Made by a program: the position numbers and the translations under genes. Below are positions 8,100-15,361 of a DNA stretch of 31,024 nucleotides, one piece after another; position 1 is the stretch's first letter, and each line of letters begins with the position of its first letter. The notes beneath the pieces were generated by a model. It had not been told where the DNA came from and searched no databases. It was given only the letters and a program-made list of their open reading frames with translations. This DNA comes from JAJFTV01 sp036825755. GTDB taxonomy: Bacteria; Chloroflexota; Anaerolineae; Anaerolineales; Anaerolineaceae. The stretch is taken from positions 1 through 31,024 of the forward strand of contig DAISXR010000036.1 of assembly GCA_036825755.1 (NCBI GenBank), given 5' to 3'.

Positions 8100-8933
8100 A
8101 TGGCAAACATTACCCCAAAAAGAAAGCTCATCATTATCGGATTGATCGTACTCGTTGTCATCCTCATTCTTATTCTGGCAGCGCTGCTGTTAGTGTCGCG
8201 GTTCGATCAAATATCCGCCTGGATCACCTCGCCCACGCCCACCTTCACCGGCACGGCTACGGTGACGCGCACCCCCGTACCTCCCACCGAGACCCCAACC
8301 CCCACTGTAACACTCACCAGCACACCCACAGTAACCAGCACTAAAACATTAACCCCCACCGCTACCAAACTGACCGATACGCGTATGGGGGCGCTGGTGC
8401 AGTATCTGTATGATGAGGGCATCATCCATACGCTCGATGGTGATTATTATTTGCTGGACGATTATGTGAATGAATGGGCTCAGATCGACTGGTATCAATG
8501 GGACCGCACAGGTTATGAACCTTCCAGCTTTATCATCCGGGTGGATGCCGCCTGGGAATCTGCCAGCCGGACGGCCAACTGGTTTGATGCAGGCTGCGGG
8601 TTCGTATTCTCGGATAGCGGCGAAGATACTCATCACGTGGTGTTCCTCACCATGGATGGGTATGTGCGCCCATACCGTGTCAAACACAATGTAGGCACCA
8701 TTCTGCAAACCGGATTTTACGATTACTTTGATGTGCCGGCGGACAGCGCTGAAATTATTCTTGTGGTGGAGGATCAGGTGATGACGGTGCTGGTGGACCG
8801 AAAAAAGATCGTCAGCTTTTCGGATGGCAGCATACAGCGTGGCAGCCTGGGCTTGTCGTTGATTTCGGGTACCAATACAGGTTTTGGCACCCGCTGTGAA
8901 ATGACCAATATCGATTATTGGGAGATTGAATAA
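8100..8933 (+). CDS. Membrane-anchored extracytoplasmic protein with Thr/Pro-rich stalk
   Basis: A 277-residue protein: a short basic N-terminus (TPKRK), one long transmembrane helix (about 10-33), a Thr/Pro-rich stalk (about 44-90, repeated PT/TPT units), and a C-terminal globular domain of about 180 residues rich in beta-type sequence and aromatic residues. That domain resembles concanavalin-like or DUF1080-type folds (VRDYFDVP-like and GSLGLSLISG-like stretches), but this is a weak guess. The single helix followed by the stalk implies display outside the membrane. An ATG at 8082 is in frame, but AAAGGGTGG immediately upstream favours the ATG at 8100. No enzymatic residues are recognised; a sugar- or wall-binding role is possible. 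Confidence 0.75.
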   Translation: MANITPKRKLIIIGLIVLVVILILILAALLLVSRFDQISAWITSPTPTFTGTATVTRTPVPPTETPTPTVTLTSTPTVTSTKTLTPTATKLTDTRMGALVQYLYDEGIIHTLDGDYYLLDDYVNEWAQIDWYQWDRTGYEPSSFIIRVDAAWESASRTANWFDAGCGFVFSDSGEDTHHVVFLTMDGYVRPYRVKHNVGTILQTGFYDYFDVPADSAEIILVVEDQVMTVLVDRKKIVSFSDGSIQRGSLGLSLISGTNTGFGTRCEMTNIDYWEIE

Positions 8934-8975
8934 CGCCGGAAACCGGGCCGGCAGAAGAAGTTTTCAGGAGGGGTT

Positions 8976-9497
8976 ATGATTTTTTACCAGGATTCATCGT
9001 TATCCATTCGTTCGTTGGATGAAAGTGACATCCCGGAACTGGTTCAGTCGTTTTTGGATCAACAATGGCATAAACCAGCCAGTCTGTTCGAAAGATACTA
9101 CCTCGAACAGTACACAAAATCTCATCATGCGCTGGTTGCCCGGTATGATGGAAGGGTGGCCGGTTACACGACCTATCTGCCGAAAGCGTATGTGGGTCCC
9201 TTTACGGGAAAACTGCCGGAGGTGGTTGATTTGAACGTACTGAAAAAGTATCAACACAAAGGGATCGGAAATCGATTTTTGGATGTATGTGAAAACATGG
9301 CGCGTACCGGCGCTCGGGGTATCAGCCTGGCGGTGGGATTGCATGCGGGATATGGGCCTGCTCAGCGTATCTATGCCAAACGCGGATACATCCCGGACGG
9401 ATCAGGGATCTGGTATCGGGATGTGCCGTTAGCGCCGTATGCAGCCTGCATCAACGACGATGATATGGTTTTGTATCTCTCCAAAGAACTTACCTGA
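8976..9497 (+). CDS. GNAT family N-acetyltransferase
   Basis: A 173-residue GCN5-related acetyltransferase. The acetyl-CoA pyrophosphate-binding motif A is VDLNVLKKYQHKGIG (about 84-98; Q93, G96, G98 in the Q/RxxGxG/A signature), followed by FLDVCENMARTGARGISLAV and a late AQRIYAKRGYI block (129-139) typical of motif B. The acceptor is unknown. AGGAGGGG just before the ATG is a strong ribosome site. It follows the tethered surface protein gene by 42 bases on the same strand. Confidence 0.85.
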   Translation: MIFYQDSSLSIRSLDESDIPELVQSFLDQQWHKPASLFERYYLEQYTKSHHALVARYDGRVAGYTTYLPKAYVGPFTGKLPEVVDLNVLKKYQHKGIGNRFLDVCENMARTGARGISLAVGLHAGYGPAQRIYAKRGYIPDGSGIWYRDVPLAPYAACINDDDMVLYLSKELT

Positions 9498-9568
9498 GTA
9501 TCGACTATATATATATGAATGTTCCGGCATAAAAACGGAACTCCTGCGGCACTCTCATCGTTAAATAC

Positions 9569-9574
9569 TATAAT
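9569..9574 (+). promoter_or_regulatory. Candidate -10 box for the CBM9-like lipoprotein gene
   Basis: TATAAT lies about 80 bases upstream of the lipoprotein start. The surrounding ATACTATAATAAG (9565-9577) is repeated exactly upstream of the O-antigen ligase-like gene (26749-26761). No clear -35 hexamer is seen. Confidence 0.45.
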
Positions 9575-9656
9575 AAGTTAATGCTGCTGGCCGGTTTGCA
9601 TTTACCTGGAACAACAGATTAACAATTATAGAAATTATTGCGATAGAGGAGGGAAG

Positions 9657-10616
9657 ATGAAACGGATTCCCCGAATTCTCGTTGTTTTTTGTGTGATGGT
9701 GCTCGCGGCGATGGCATGCAATTTACCAGGTAATCAGGCCACCCAGGAGTTTCCACCTACCCCCAATGCCACCATGACCGCGCTGTACGCCATGGCGACT
9801 ATCTTAACCCCGTCAGGCAGCCAGGAAGGATCTGCCAGCTCCACCCCTGAGGTGAATCAGCAGAACACCGCCACGTTTACTCAGCAGCCTGATGAGGAAG
9901 AAGAACAGGCCACACAGGCGCCCAGCAAGACGTTTACTCCCCAGGCGAACCCAACCCGTGCCACACCGCAGCGCGGCGGTACACAGATCAAGGCGGAATA
10001 TATGTCTGATTCGCTTGATATCGATGGGGATTGGGCTGATTGGGACACCACACAATACGGCGCCAATACGGTGGTGTATGGCCTGAATCAATGGGTGGAT
10101 GGCAATGATCTGGAAGCGTCCTACCGCGTAAGCTGGGACGAGGACTTCCTTTATCTGGCGGTCAAGGTACGCGATGATAAGTATGTGCAAAGGGCTACCG
10201 GCGCTGATTTGTACAAAGGTGACAGCATCGAACTGCTGCTGGATACCAACTTTTACGGTGATTTCGGCTCCACGACGCTGAGCCCGGATGATTTTCAACT
10301 GGGTATCTCCCCCGGCTATGAGACCGTTGATCAGGATACCGAAGCCTATCTGTGGTTTCCCACTGAACGCACCGGGAACAAAAACGGCGTCATCATTGGC
10401 GCTTCAGGCGGTAATGATTTGTATCGTGTGGAGTTTGCCGTACCGTGGAGCGTGTTTGGGGTGACGCCCGCTGTTGGACAGCACTATGGTTTTGCATTGT
10501 CGGTCAGCGATAATGATAATGGATCAAGCAACGTTCAACAGAGTATGGTATCCAGCGCTGCCCGTCGCAGCCTGGTCGATCCCACCAGTTGGGGTGAACT
10601 GGTGCTGACGAATTAA
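9657..10616 (+). CDS. Lipoprotein with CBM9-like carbohydrate-binding domain
   Basis: A 319-residue exported lipoprotein. The signal peptide ends in a lipobox LAAMAC with the lipidated cysteine at residue 21. A Thr/Ser/Gln/Pro-rich linker (about 25-108) contains an acidic patch DEEEEQ, and a C-terminal domain (about 112-319) has features of family 9 carbohydrate-binding-like domains: DIDGDWADWD near its start, SWDEDFLYLAVKVRDD, a GDSIELLLDTN strand, and EFAVPWSVFGVTP near the end. These domains bind sugars or are attached to extracellular enzymes; no catalytic domain is present. It probably sits on the outer face of the membrane and binds polysaccharide. AGGAGGG precedes the ATG. The linker style matches the tethered protein at 8100. 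Confidence 0.85.
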   Translation: MKRIPRILVVFCVMVLAAMACNLPGNQATQEFPPTPNATMTALYAMATILTPSGSQEGSASSTPEVNQQNTATFTQQPDEEEEQATQAPSKTFTPQANPTRATPQRGGTQIKAEYMSDSLDIDGDWADWDTTQYGANTVVYGLNQWVDGNDLEASYRVSWDEDFLYLAVKVRDDKYVQRATGADLYKGDSIELLLDTNFYGDFGSTTLSPDDFQLGISPGYETVDQDTEAYLWFPTERTGNKNGVIIGASGGNDLYRVEFAVPWSVFGVTPAVGQHYGFALSVSDNDNGSSNVQQSMVSSAARRSLVDPTSWGELVLTN

Positions 10617-10656
10617 TTCAGAGTTACAGCTGCAGCCTGCCACCCGGGTGAGTGTG

Positions 10657-11880
10657 ATGACAGCCACTGACGCAAAGCCGAACAAAGAACGCATCCGCAA
10701 GATTATCCATCTTGATCTGGATGCGTTTTTCTGCGCGGTGGAAGAGCAACTGGATCCCACTTTAGCCGGAAAGGCCTTCGCGGTGGGCGGGGCAGCCGGT
10801 GAACGCGGTGTGATTTCAACCTGTTCGTATCCGGCGCGGAAATTTGGCGTCCATTCAGCCATGCCGACCGGGCAGGCTTTACGATTGTGCCCTCATTTGA
10901 TTTTGGTGCGCGGACACTACGCCGAATACTCAAAGGCCTCGCATCAGACGATGGAGATCCTGGAAAACATGACCCCTTTAGTCGAGCAGATCTCGATCGA
11001 CGAGGCCTTTATCGATGTGACCGATCTACCCGAAAGTGGCCGGGTGATTGCCATGGGTATCCAATCAAAGGTACGCGTGCAGGTGGGATTGCCCTGCTCG
11101 CTGGGGGTGGCTTCCAACAAGCTGGTGGCGAAAATTGCCAACAATATTGGAAAATCGGAAAACCGCACCGGCAGCCCTCCCTGCGCCATCAAAGTGGTGA
11201 ATCCCGGTGAAGAGGCCGCCTTTTTGGCGCCCCTCCCGGTAGGCGAACTGTGGGGGATTGGGCCAAAAACAGCCGAGCTGCTTCACCGCATGGGCATCCT
11301 GACCATCGGTGATCTGGCTGCCAAACCGGATGACTGGTTGGATACACACATCGGTGATTACGGACGCAGTCTGGGCCGGCATGCGCGCGGGATCGACCAC
11401 CGCGAGGTGGAAACCTCCCATGACACCAAGTCGATATCCAATGAGGTGACCTTCTCGAAGGACGTGAAGGATCGCCAGGAGTTGCTGCTGACCCTGCGCA
11501 AGCTTTCCGATAAGGTGGGCAGCCGATTGCGGCAGGATGGCTTTCTGGCATCCACCGTGCGCATCAAAATCCGCTGGTCTGACTTCAGCACCTTTACTCG
11601 CCAGGTGACCCTGACGGAAGATTTCGACCAGGACAGCATCATTTATGAGGCCGCCCTGGGGCTGTTCAACGGCATCTGGCAAAAGGGTACGCCAGTAAGG
11701 CTGTTGGGGGTGGGGGTATCCAGCCTGCACCCGTTCGCTGTGCAGTTGAACCTGTGGGAGACCAAAACTGACCGGGAACGCCGCCTGCTGCGCGCGGTGG
11801 ATGACATTCGCACCCGTTTTGGAAAAGACGTCATTCAGCGGGCGGTACGCATCAAAAAGGCGCCGCCTTCGAAAGAATAA
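10657..11880 (+). CDS. dinB: DNA polymerase IV (Y-family translesion polymerase)
   Basis: A 407-residue Y-family polymerase that copies past damaged bases. The catalytic carboxylates are in HLDLDAFFCAVE (D20) and QISIDEAFIDV (D116, E117). Other family blocks are YPARKFGVHSAMP, GHYAEYS, PCSLGVASNKLVAKIA and the helix-hairpin region GELWGIGPKTAELLHRMGI, followed by a little-finger domain (about 250-350). The length is slightly above the E. coli enzyme because of about 12 extra N-terminal residues. A GTG at 10648 is an alternative start; I chose the ATG at 10657, preceded by GGGTGAG. I did not see an obvious SOS box. It converges with the glycosyltransferase gene, with only 27 bases between their stops. 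Confidence 0.93.
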   Translation: MTATDAKPNKERIRKIIHLDLDAFFCAVEEQLDPTLAGKAFAVGGAAGERGVISTCSYPARKFGVHSAMPTGQALRLCPHLILVRGHYAEYSKASHQTMEILENMTPLVEQISIDEAFIDVTDLPESGRVIAMGIQSKVRVQVGLPCSLGVASNKLVAKIANNIGKSENRTGSPPCAIKVVNPGEEAAFLAPLPVGELWGIGPKTAELLHRMGILTIGDLAAKPDDWLDTHIGDYGRSLGRHARGIDHREVETSHDTKSISNEVTFSKDVKDRQELLLTLRKLSDKVGSRLRQDGFLASTVRIKIRWSDFSTFTRQVTLTEDFDQDSIIYEAALGLFNGIWQKGTPVRLLGVGVSSLHPFAVQLNLWETKTDRERRLLRAVDDIRTRFGKDVIQRAVRIKKAPPSKE

Positions 11881-11907
11881 ATCTTCAGGATTGATGTGGT
11901 TCGATCG

Positions 11908-13206
11908 TCAATGCAGATCGCCGTGAACCTTCTGACGCTGTATCTGTTGATCGATCACCTGCCGGTACAAATCAGCGACCTGCCCCGCGATGATGCTCCA
12001 GTCATAGCCCAGTGCGTATGCAGCAGCCTGTTTACCCAATTTTTCACGCAAGTCCGGGTTTTCGAGCAGGGCGTCCAGCCGGTCGGCCAGTATATCAGGG
12101 TCATCGCTGGGGATCACGTAACCAGTTTGCTCGTCTTTTACGAGGAAAGCTAATCCGCCTACCTGTGAGGCAACCACCGGTGTACCGCAAGCCATGGCTT
12201 CCAGGGCGACCATCCCGAAGGATTCATAATGAGAGGGCATCACCACCACATCGGCAGCCGAATAGTAGTAGGGCAGGGCATCCTGATCGCGTTTCCCCAG
12301 GAACAAAACCAGGTCGCCAATCCCGATTTCGATGCACATCTTTTGTAGACGGGCCATCTCCGAGTTCGGATCGGAAGCTTCGTCATCGGTGTTGCCGCCG
12401 ATGATGGCAACATACTGGTTGCAGCATTTGATCACCCCTTTGTTCTGCAATTTGCGGATAGCCTGCAGAAGGGTGTCGATGCCTTTCAACGGTTCAATGC
12501 GGCCCACAAACAGGATCATGTGATCATCAGGCTGGATGCCCACGTATTCACGGGCCTCATCCGGCGGGATGGGATAAAAGCGGGCAGTATCTACACCGGG
12601 CGGGATGATGAAGGTGGGGATGCGGTCCGCTTTGTACAGGTATTCGAGCTGGGTTTTTTCGGCCGGGGTGGCAATTACCAGAGCATCGGCGGTATCCAGC
12701 ACTTCCTGTTCGCCGTTGATGCGATAATCTCCTTCGCGTTCTTCCGGGCTGCGGGCAATGCGGTTTTTCATGCGCCCCAGCGTGTGGAACATCTGGATCA
12801 CCGGCACATCCCAGGCTTCTTTCAACGCCTCGGCGGCAATGCCTGACATCCAGTAGTGGCTGTGGATCAGATCGTAACGGCAGGTCTTTTTCCCGGCAAA
12901 TTCCAGGATATGCTGGACAAATTCAGGGATATGCTGCGCCAGCTCCTTTTTGGAAAGGGGATGTTCCGGGCCGGCCGGAATATGCACCACACGGTTTCCG
13001 TAGCCCAGATCGTGCAACACGTGAGGCACATGTTCATCCTGCGAGCGGGTGAACACATCCACGTAGATGCCCATCTCACCCAGTTTGCGGGTGAGTTCTT
13101 TAACGTACACATTCATCCCGCCGCTGTCTTTACCGCCCAAAGTAGCCAGCGGGCAGGTGTGGTATGAGATCATGGCGATACGCATTTTGTGATCAAGTTC
13201 TGTCAT
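11908..13206 (-). CDS. GT4 family glycosyltransferase, MshA / sucrose-phosphate-synthase-like
   Basis: A 432-residue retaining GT-B enzyme. The N-terminal donor/acceptor loop GGKDSGGMNVYV (24-35) is characteristic of the MshA (D-inositol-3-phosphate N-acetylglucosaminyltransferase) and sucrose-synthase-like branch. The C-terminal domain has GRIEPLKG (235-242) and the E-x7-E motif ESFGMVALE (E328, E336). It is cytosolic and uses a nucleotide-sugar donor. Whether it makes mycothiol-type precursors, sucrose-type sugars or a glycolipid cannot be decided; no other mycothiol genes are in the window. An internal ATG at 13185 (MRIAMISYH) is an alternative start. It is transcribed away from the tRNA gene. 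Confidence 0.87.
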   Translation of the reverse strand: MTELDHKMRIAMISYHTCPLATLGGKDSGGMNVYVKELTRKLGEMGIYVDVFTRSQDEHVPHVLHDLGYGNRVVHIPAGPEHPLSKKELAQHIPEFVQHILEFAGKKTCRYDLIHSHYWMSGIAAEALKEAWDVPVIQMFHTLGRMKNRIARSPEEREGDYRINGEQEVLDTADALVIATPAEKTQLEYLYKADRIPTFIIPPGVDTARFYPIPPDEAREYVGIQPDDHMILFVGRIEPLKGIDTLLQAIRKLQNKGVIKCCNQYVAIIGGNTDDEASDPNSEMARLQKMCIEIGIGDLVLFLGKRDQDALPYYYSAADVVVMPSHYESFGMVALEAMACGTPVVASQVGGLAFLVKDEQTGYVIPSDDPDILADRLDALLENPDLREKLGKQAAAYALGYDWSIIAGQVADLYRQVIDQQIQRQKVHGDLH

Positions 13207-13273
13207 TCCATGATTGTAGCCGAAAAACGTGTAAATACCCGATCTTCTAAGGCTCTGAAAATGGCAAAAATGC

Positions 13274-13303
13274 TTGTTTATTCCGGGCTGAAACTGGTAT
13301 AAT
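13274..13303 (+). promoter_or_regulatory. Promoter of the tRNA-Thr gene
   Basis: TTGTTT (13274-13279) and TATAAT (13298-13303) are 18 bases apart, and TG at 13295-13296 makes an extended -10. The tRNA begins 12 bases after the -10. This is the best-formed promoter in the window. Confidence 0.75.
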
Positions 13304-13314
13304 TTTGTTTCAGC

Positions 13315-13387
13315 GCCAACGTAGCTCAGCCGGCAGAGCAGTCGCTTCGTAAGCGATCGGTCAAGGGTTCGATTCCCTTCGTTGGCT
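13315..13387 (+). tRNA. tRNA-Thr (anticodon CGU)
   Basis: A 73-nt cloverleaf. The acceptor stem is GCCAACG (13315-13321) with CGTTGGC (13380-13386) and discriminator T. The D-arm is GCTC ... GAGC, the anticodon arm GTCGC-TTCGTAA-GCGAT has CGT as anticodon (reads ACG), and the T-arm contains GGTTCGATTCC. CCA is not encoded. A T-run follows the gene directly (CTTTTTT), and a strong hairpin terminator lies 15 bases further. Confidence 0.95.
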
Positions 13388-13402
13388 CTTTTTTAATCCA
13401 GC

Positions 13403-13448
13403 AACTCGTCAGGGTGATCAGTAGGAGTTGACCCCGACGAGTTTTTCT
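13403..13448 (+). terminator. Intrinsic terminator downstream of tRNA-Thr
   Basis: AACTCGTC (13403-13410) pairs with GACGAGTT (13436-13443). The stem continues after one mismatch with GGGT/ACCC, and the right arm runs into TTTTTCTTTT. Because the stem is nearly symmetric and the minus-strand gene at 13479 ends just beyond it, it may also act on the opposite strand. Confidence 0.8.
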
Positions 13449-13478
13449 TTTCATCTGAACCGGTTGTACTGAGGGGGT

Positions 13479-13850
13479 CTATTGCACAGGCTGCAGTTGC
13501 ACAATCCCCCATTCTTTCTCATCCTCAAAGTAAACGGCCCTGCAGTAGTACGAATTTCGCCGTTCGTTTCCGTACATATCGTACCGGACGGTGATGGTTA
13601 ACTCATAGGACCCGTCTTCAAGGAGGCGGCCGTGTTGTTGATCCATGGTGTCGTAAGCGCCCGGTGATTCAATATCGATCATATCGGCGATAAAATCTTC
13701 ACAGGCATACCAGGCCTGCTCCTCCATGGGCAGATTGCTGTGATTTGCCTTTTTCGGCTTCAACAGAAGCACTGCCACAACGGCGATCATCACCAGACCC
13801 AATACTGCAGCGATCACAAACCACAATTTTTTGGACTTTTTCTCTGCCAT
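13479..13850 (-). CDS. Small membrane-anchored hypothetical protein
   Basis: A 123-residue protein: a very basic start (AEKKSKK), one transmembrane helix (about 9-30), then a basic KPKK stop-transfer and an 85-residue external domain with two cysteines (in YACED and YYCRA), which could form a disulfide. The domain contains many Tyr, Asp and Glu and a pattern ELTITVRYDMYG suggesting paired strands. I do not recognise the family. AAGGAGC lies just upstream of the ATG, which supports a real gene. It is a single-gene unit between the tRNA terminator and the 309-base intergenic region. Confidence 0.7.
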   Translation of the reverse strand: MAEKKSKKLWFVIAAVLGLVMIAVVAVLLLKPKKANHSNLPMEEQAWYACEDFIADMIDIESPGAYDTMDQQHGRLLEDGSYELTITVRYDMYGNERRNSYYCRAVYFEDEKEWGIVQLQPVQ

Positions 13851-14159
13851 GCTTGCTCCTTATTATTCAGAGGCAATTTCAAGAGGATTTTTGAAGGTAA
13901 ACAACCCGGCTATATCACCCACCTGGTCTATTTTGGGTACGTGATATGGAAACGGGGCTACATGTATTTGGGAAGTCACAATTATACTGAGGTTTTTCCT
14001 GCCGTGTGCATTTATATTTTTACTGAACACCGATTTGGTTTTTGAAACGTTTGTGATATAGTTATCCCCGTCACATGGTTCTTGCTTCGTTGGCCGGCGC
14101 TTGATAAAAGGTTCGCCACCGCCGGCGGCTGTGATCAGTTCTCTCAAAGGAGTTCAAAG
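13851..14159. other. Intergenic region between the small membrane protein and uridine kinase
   Basis: 309 bases without a convincing gene. Short open frames on both strands (for example minus 13863-14147) lack family features and a ribosome site. It holds the candidate uridine kinase promoter (14035-14062) and, on the minus strand, a TATAAT at 13986-13981 that could serve the small membrane protein gene but has no clear -35. Confidence 0.5.
14035..14062 (+). promoter_or_regulatory. Candidate promoter of the uridine kinase gene
   Basis: TTGGTT (14035-14040) and TATAGT (14057-14062) are 16 bases apart, with TG at 14054-14055 giving an extended -10. The start codon is 97 bases downstream, leaving a long leader in which I see no riboswitch-like structure. 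Confidence 0.45.
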
Positions 14160-14792
14160 ATGAACAACCCTGAAAGACCTCCCCTCATTCTGGGAATTGC
14201 AGGCGGCACCGGTTCCGGTAAAACCACCGTAGCGCATCAAATCCTTGAGCGGGTGGGCAGCCACCGCATTTCGTTTCTTCCCCATGACGCTTACTATCGT
14301 GACATGAAGCATCTCCCGTTTGAGGATCGGGCCAGGCAGAATTTCGACCATCCCAACTCATTGGAAACCGAGCTGATGATTGAGCACCTGACGCGGCTCA
14401 AGCAGTGGCAGGCGATTGATATGCCGCAGTATGACTTTACGCAGCATCTGCGCTCCAGCTTCACCCTGCACATTGAACCCCGGCGGGTGATTGTGGTGGA
14501 TGGTATTCTGATTTTTGCCGAGCCGGAATTGCGCAAGCTGTTTGATGTGAAGATTTTTGTGGATACCGATGCCGATATCCGCTTTATTCGCCGCCTGCAG
14601 CGCGATATTATCGAGCGCGGGCGAACGGTTGATTCTGTAATCCAGCAATATTACCGTACGGTGCGGCCCATGCACCTCGAATTTGTGGAACCGTCAAAAC
14701 GTTACGCGGATATCATCATTCCTGAAGGCGGTCTGAATGTGGTGGCGATGGATATGGTCATTGCCCGCATTGAAGAACTTCTGCAGGAATAA
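14160..14792 (+). CDS. udk: Uridine kinase
   Basis: A 210-residue P-loop kinase of the uridine kinase/phosphoribulokinase family, which phosphorylates uridine and cytidine in pyrimidine salvage. Walker A is GGTGSGKTT (15-23), followed by LPHDAYYRDM, where the aspartate and tyrosine contact the nucleoside, FDHPNSLE, the base-recognition segment YDFTQHLR, VVDGILIF (Walker B-like) and the lid region RRLQRDIIERGRT. The length is typical of bacterial Udk. The frame is open from an upstream start at 14082, but AAAGGAG 8 bases before the ATG at 14160 decides the start. The VTT protein gene begins 6 bases after its stop. Confidence 0.93.
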   Translation: MNNPERPPLILGIAGGTGSGKTTVAHQILERVGSHRISFLPHDAYYRDMKHLPFEDRARQNFDHPNSLETELMIEHLTRLKQWQAIDMPQYDFTQHLRSSFTLHIEPRRVIVVDGILIFAEPELRKLFDVKIFVDTDADIRFIRRLQRDIIERGRTVDSVIQQYYRTVRPMHLEFVEPSKRYADIIIPEGGLNVVAMDMVIARIEELLQE

Positions 14793-14798
14793 ATCCGG

Positions 14799-15356
14799 AT
14801 GAACGAAACCCCACCGTCACCCCAGGAAGCACGTCGTAATACCATCATCCGCATTGCCGTGCTGGCGGCGGTGATTGCGGTTACGGTGATTTTGCTCATC
14901 AATCGTGAGCGAATCAAAGATCTGGAACAATACGGTTACCCGGGTCTGTTTCTGCTCACATTTTTCAGCAGCGCGACCGTGCTGGTACCGGTACCAGGTG
15001 TGCTGGTCACATCAGCGCTGGGAGCCATCTTCAATCCATTTTGGGTAGCGGTGGTGTCCGGTTTTGGAGCCGGGTTGGGTGAAATATCCGGCTATCTGGC
15101 GGGCTTCAGCGGACGAGGTGTGATCCAGAAGGTGAAATGGCATGACAAACTCGAGGGATGGATGCGCGATTATGGCGAGGTGACCATCCTGGTGCTCTCC
15201 ATCGTCCCCAACCCGCTGTTTGATATGGCCGGCATGACCGCCGGCGCACTTAAAATGCCGATGTGGCGTTTTTTGGTGTGGTGTATCCTCGGTAAAATCC
15301 TGAAGATGCTCGCGTTTTCTTACGGCGGCGCAACCATCATGCGCTGGTTTTCCTGA
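14799..15356 (+). CDS. VTT-domain (DedA/SNARE-associated type) integral membrane protein
   Basis: A 185-residue membrane protein. After a first helix (about 17-35) it has the VTT domain: a re-entrant loop with VPVPGVLVTSALG, a helical hairpin FGAGLGEISGYLAGF (the conserved E and GY), and a second loop with SIVPNPLFDMAGMTAGALKM carrying the P-N-P-x-x-D signature. DedA-type proteins are implicated in undecaprenyl-phosphate or phospholipid flipping; this one belongs to the short VTT group and its substrate is not known. It is probably co-transcribed with uridine kinase, starting 6 bases after it. It converges with the DUF4129 gene, 5 bases between the stops. Confidence 0.85.
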   Translation: MNETPPSPQEARRNTIIRIAVLAAVIAVTVILLINRERIKDLEQYGYPGLFLLTFFSSATVLVPVPGVLVTSALGAIFNPFWVAVVSGFGAGLGEISGYLAGFSGRGVIQKVKWHDKLEGWMRDYGEVTILVLSIVPNPLFDMAGMTAGALKMPMWRFLVWCILGKILKMLAFSYGGATIMRWFS

Positions 15357-15361
15357 TCCAA

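Noticed and set aside
8935..8952. GCCGG/CCGGC inverted repeat between the tethered protein and the GNAT gene
   Set aside because: 5 bp, no T-tract, in a GC-rich stretch where such matches arise by chance.
9506..9516. Alternating AT tract (TATATATATAT) after the GNAT gene
   Set aside because: Too short for a meaningful repeat; may add promoter-like hexamers by chance. The TATAAT at 9569 is a better candidate.
9521..9541. Hairpin GTTCCG ... CGGAAC after the GNAT gene
   Set aside because: Only 6 bp with a 9-base loop and no T-tract, so not a convincing terminator.
13863..14147. 94-residue open frame on the minus strand in the intergenic region
   Set aside because: No ribosome site, no family features, low-complexity mixed composition, and it overlaps the candidate uridine kinase promoter and leader.
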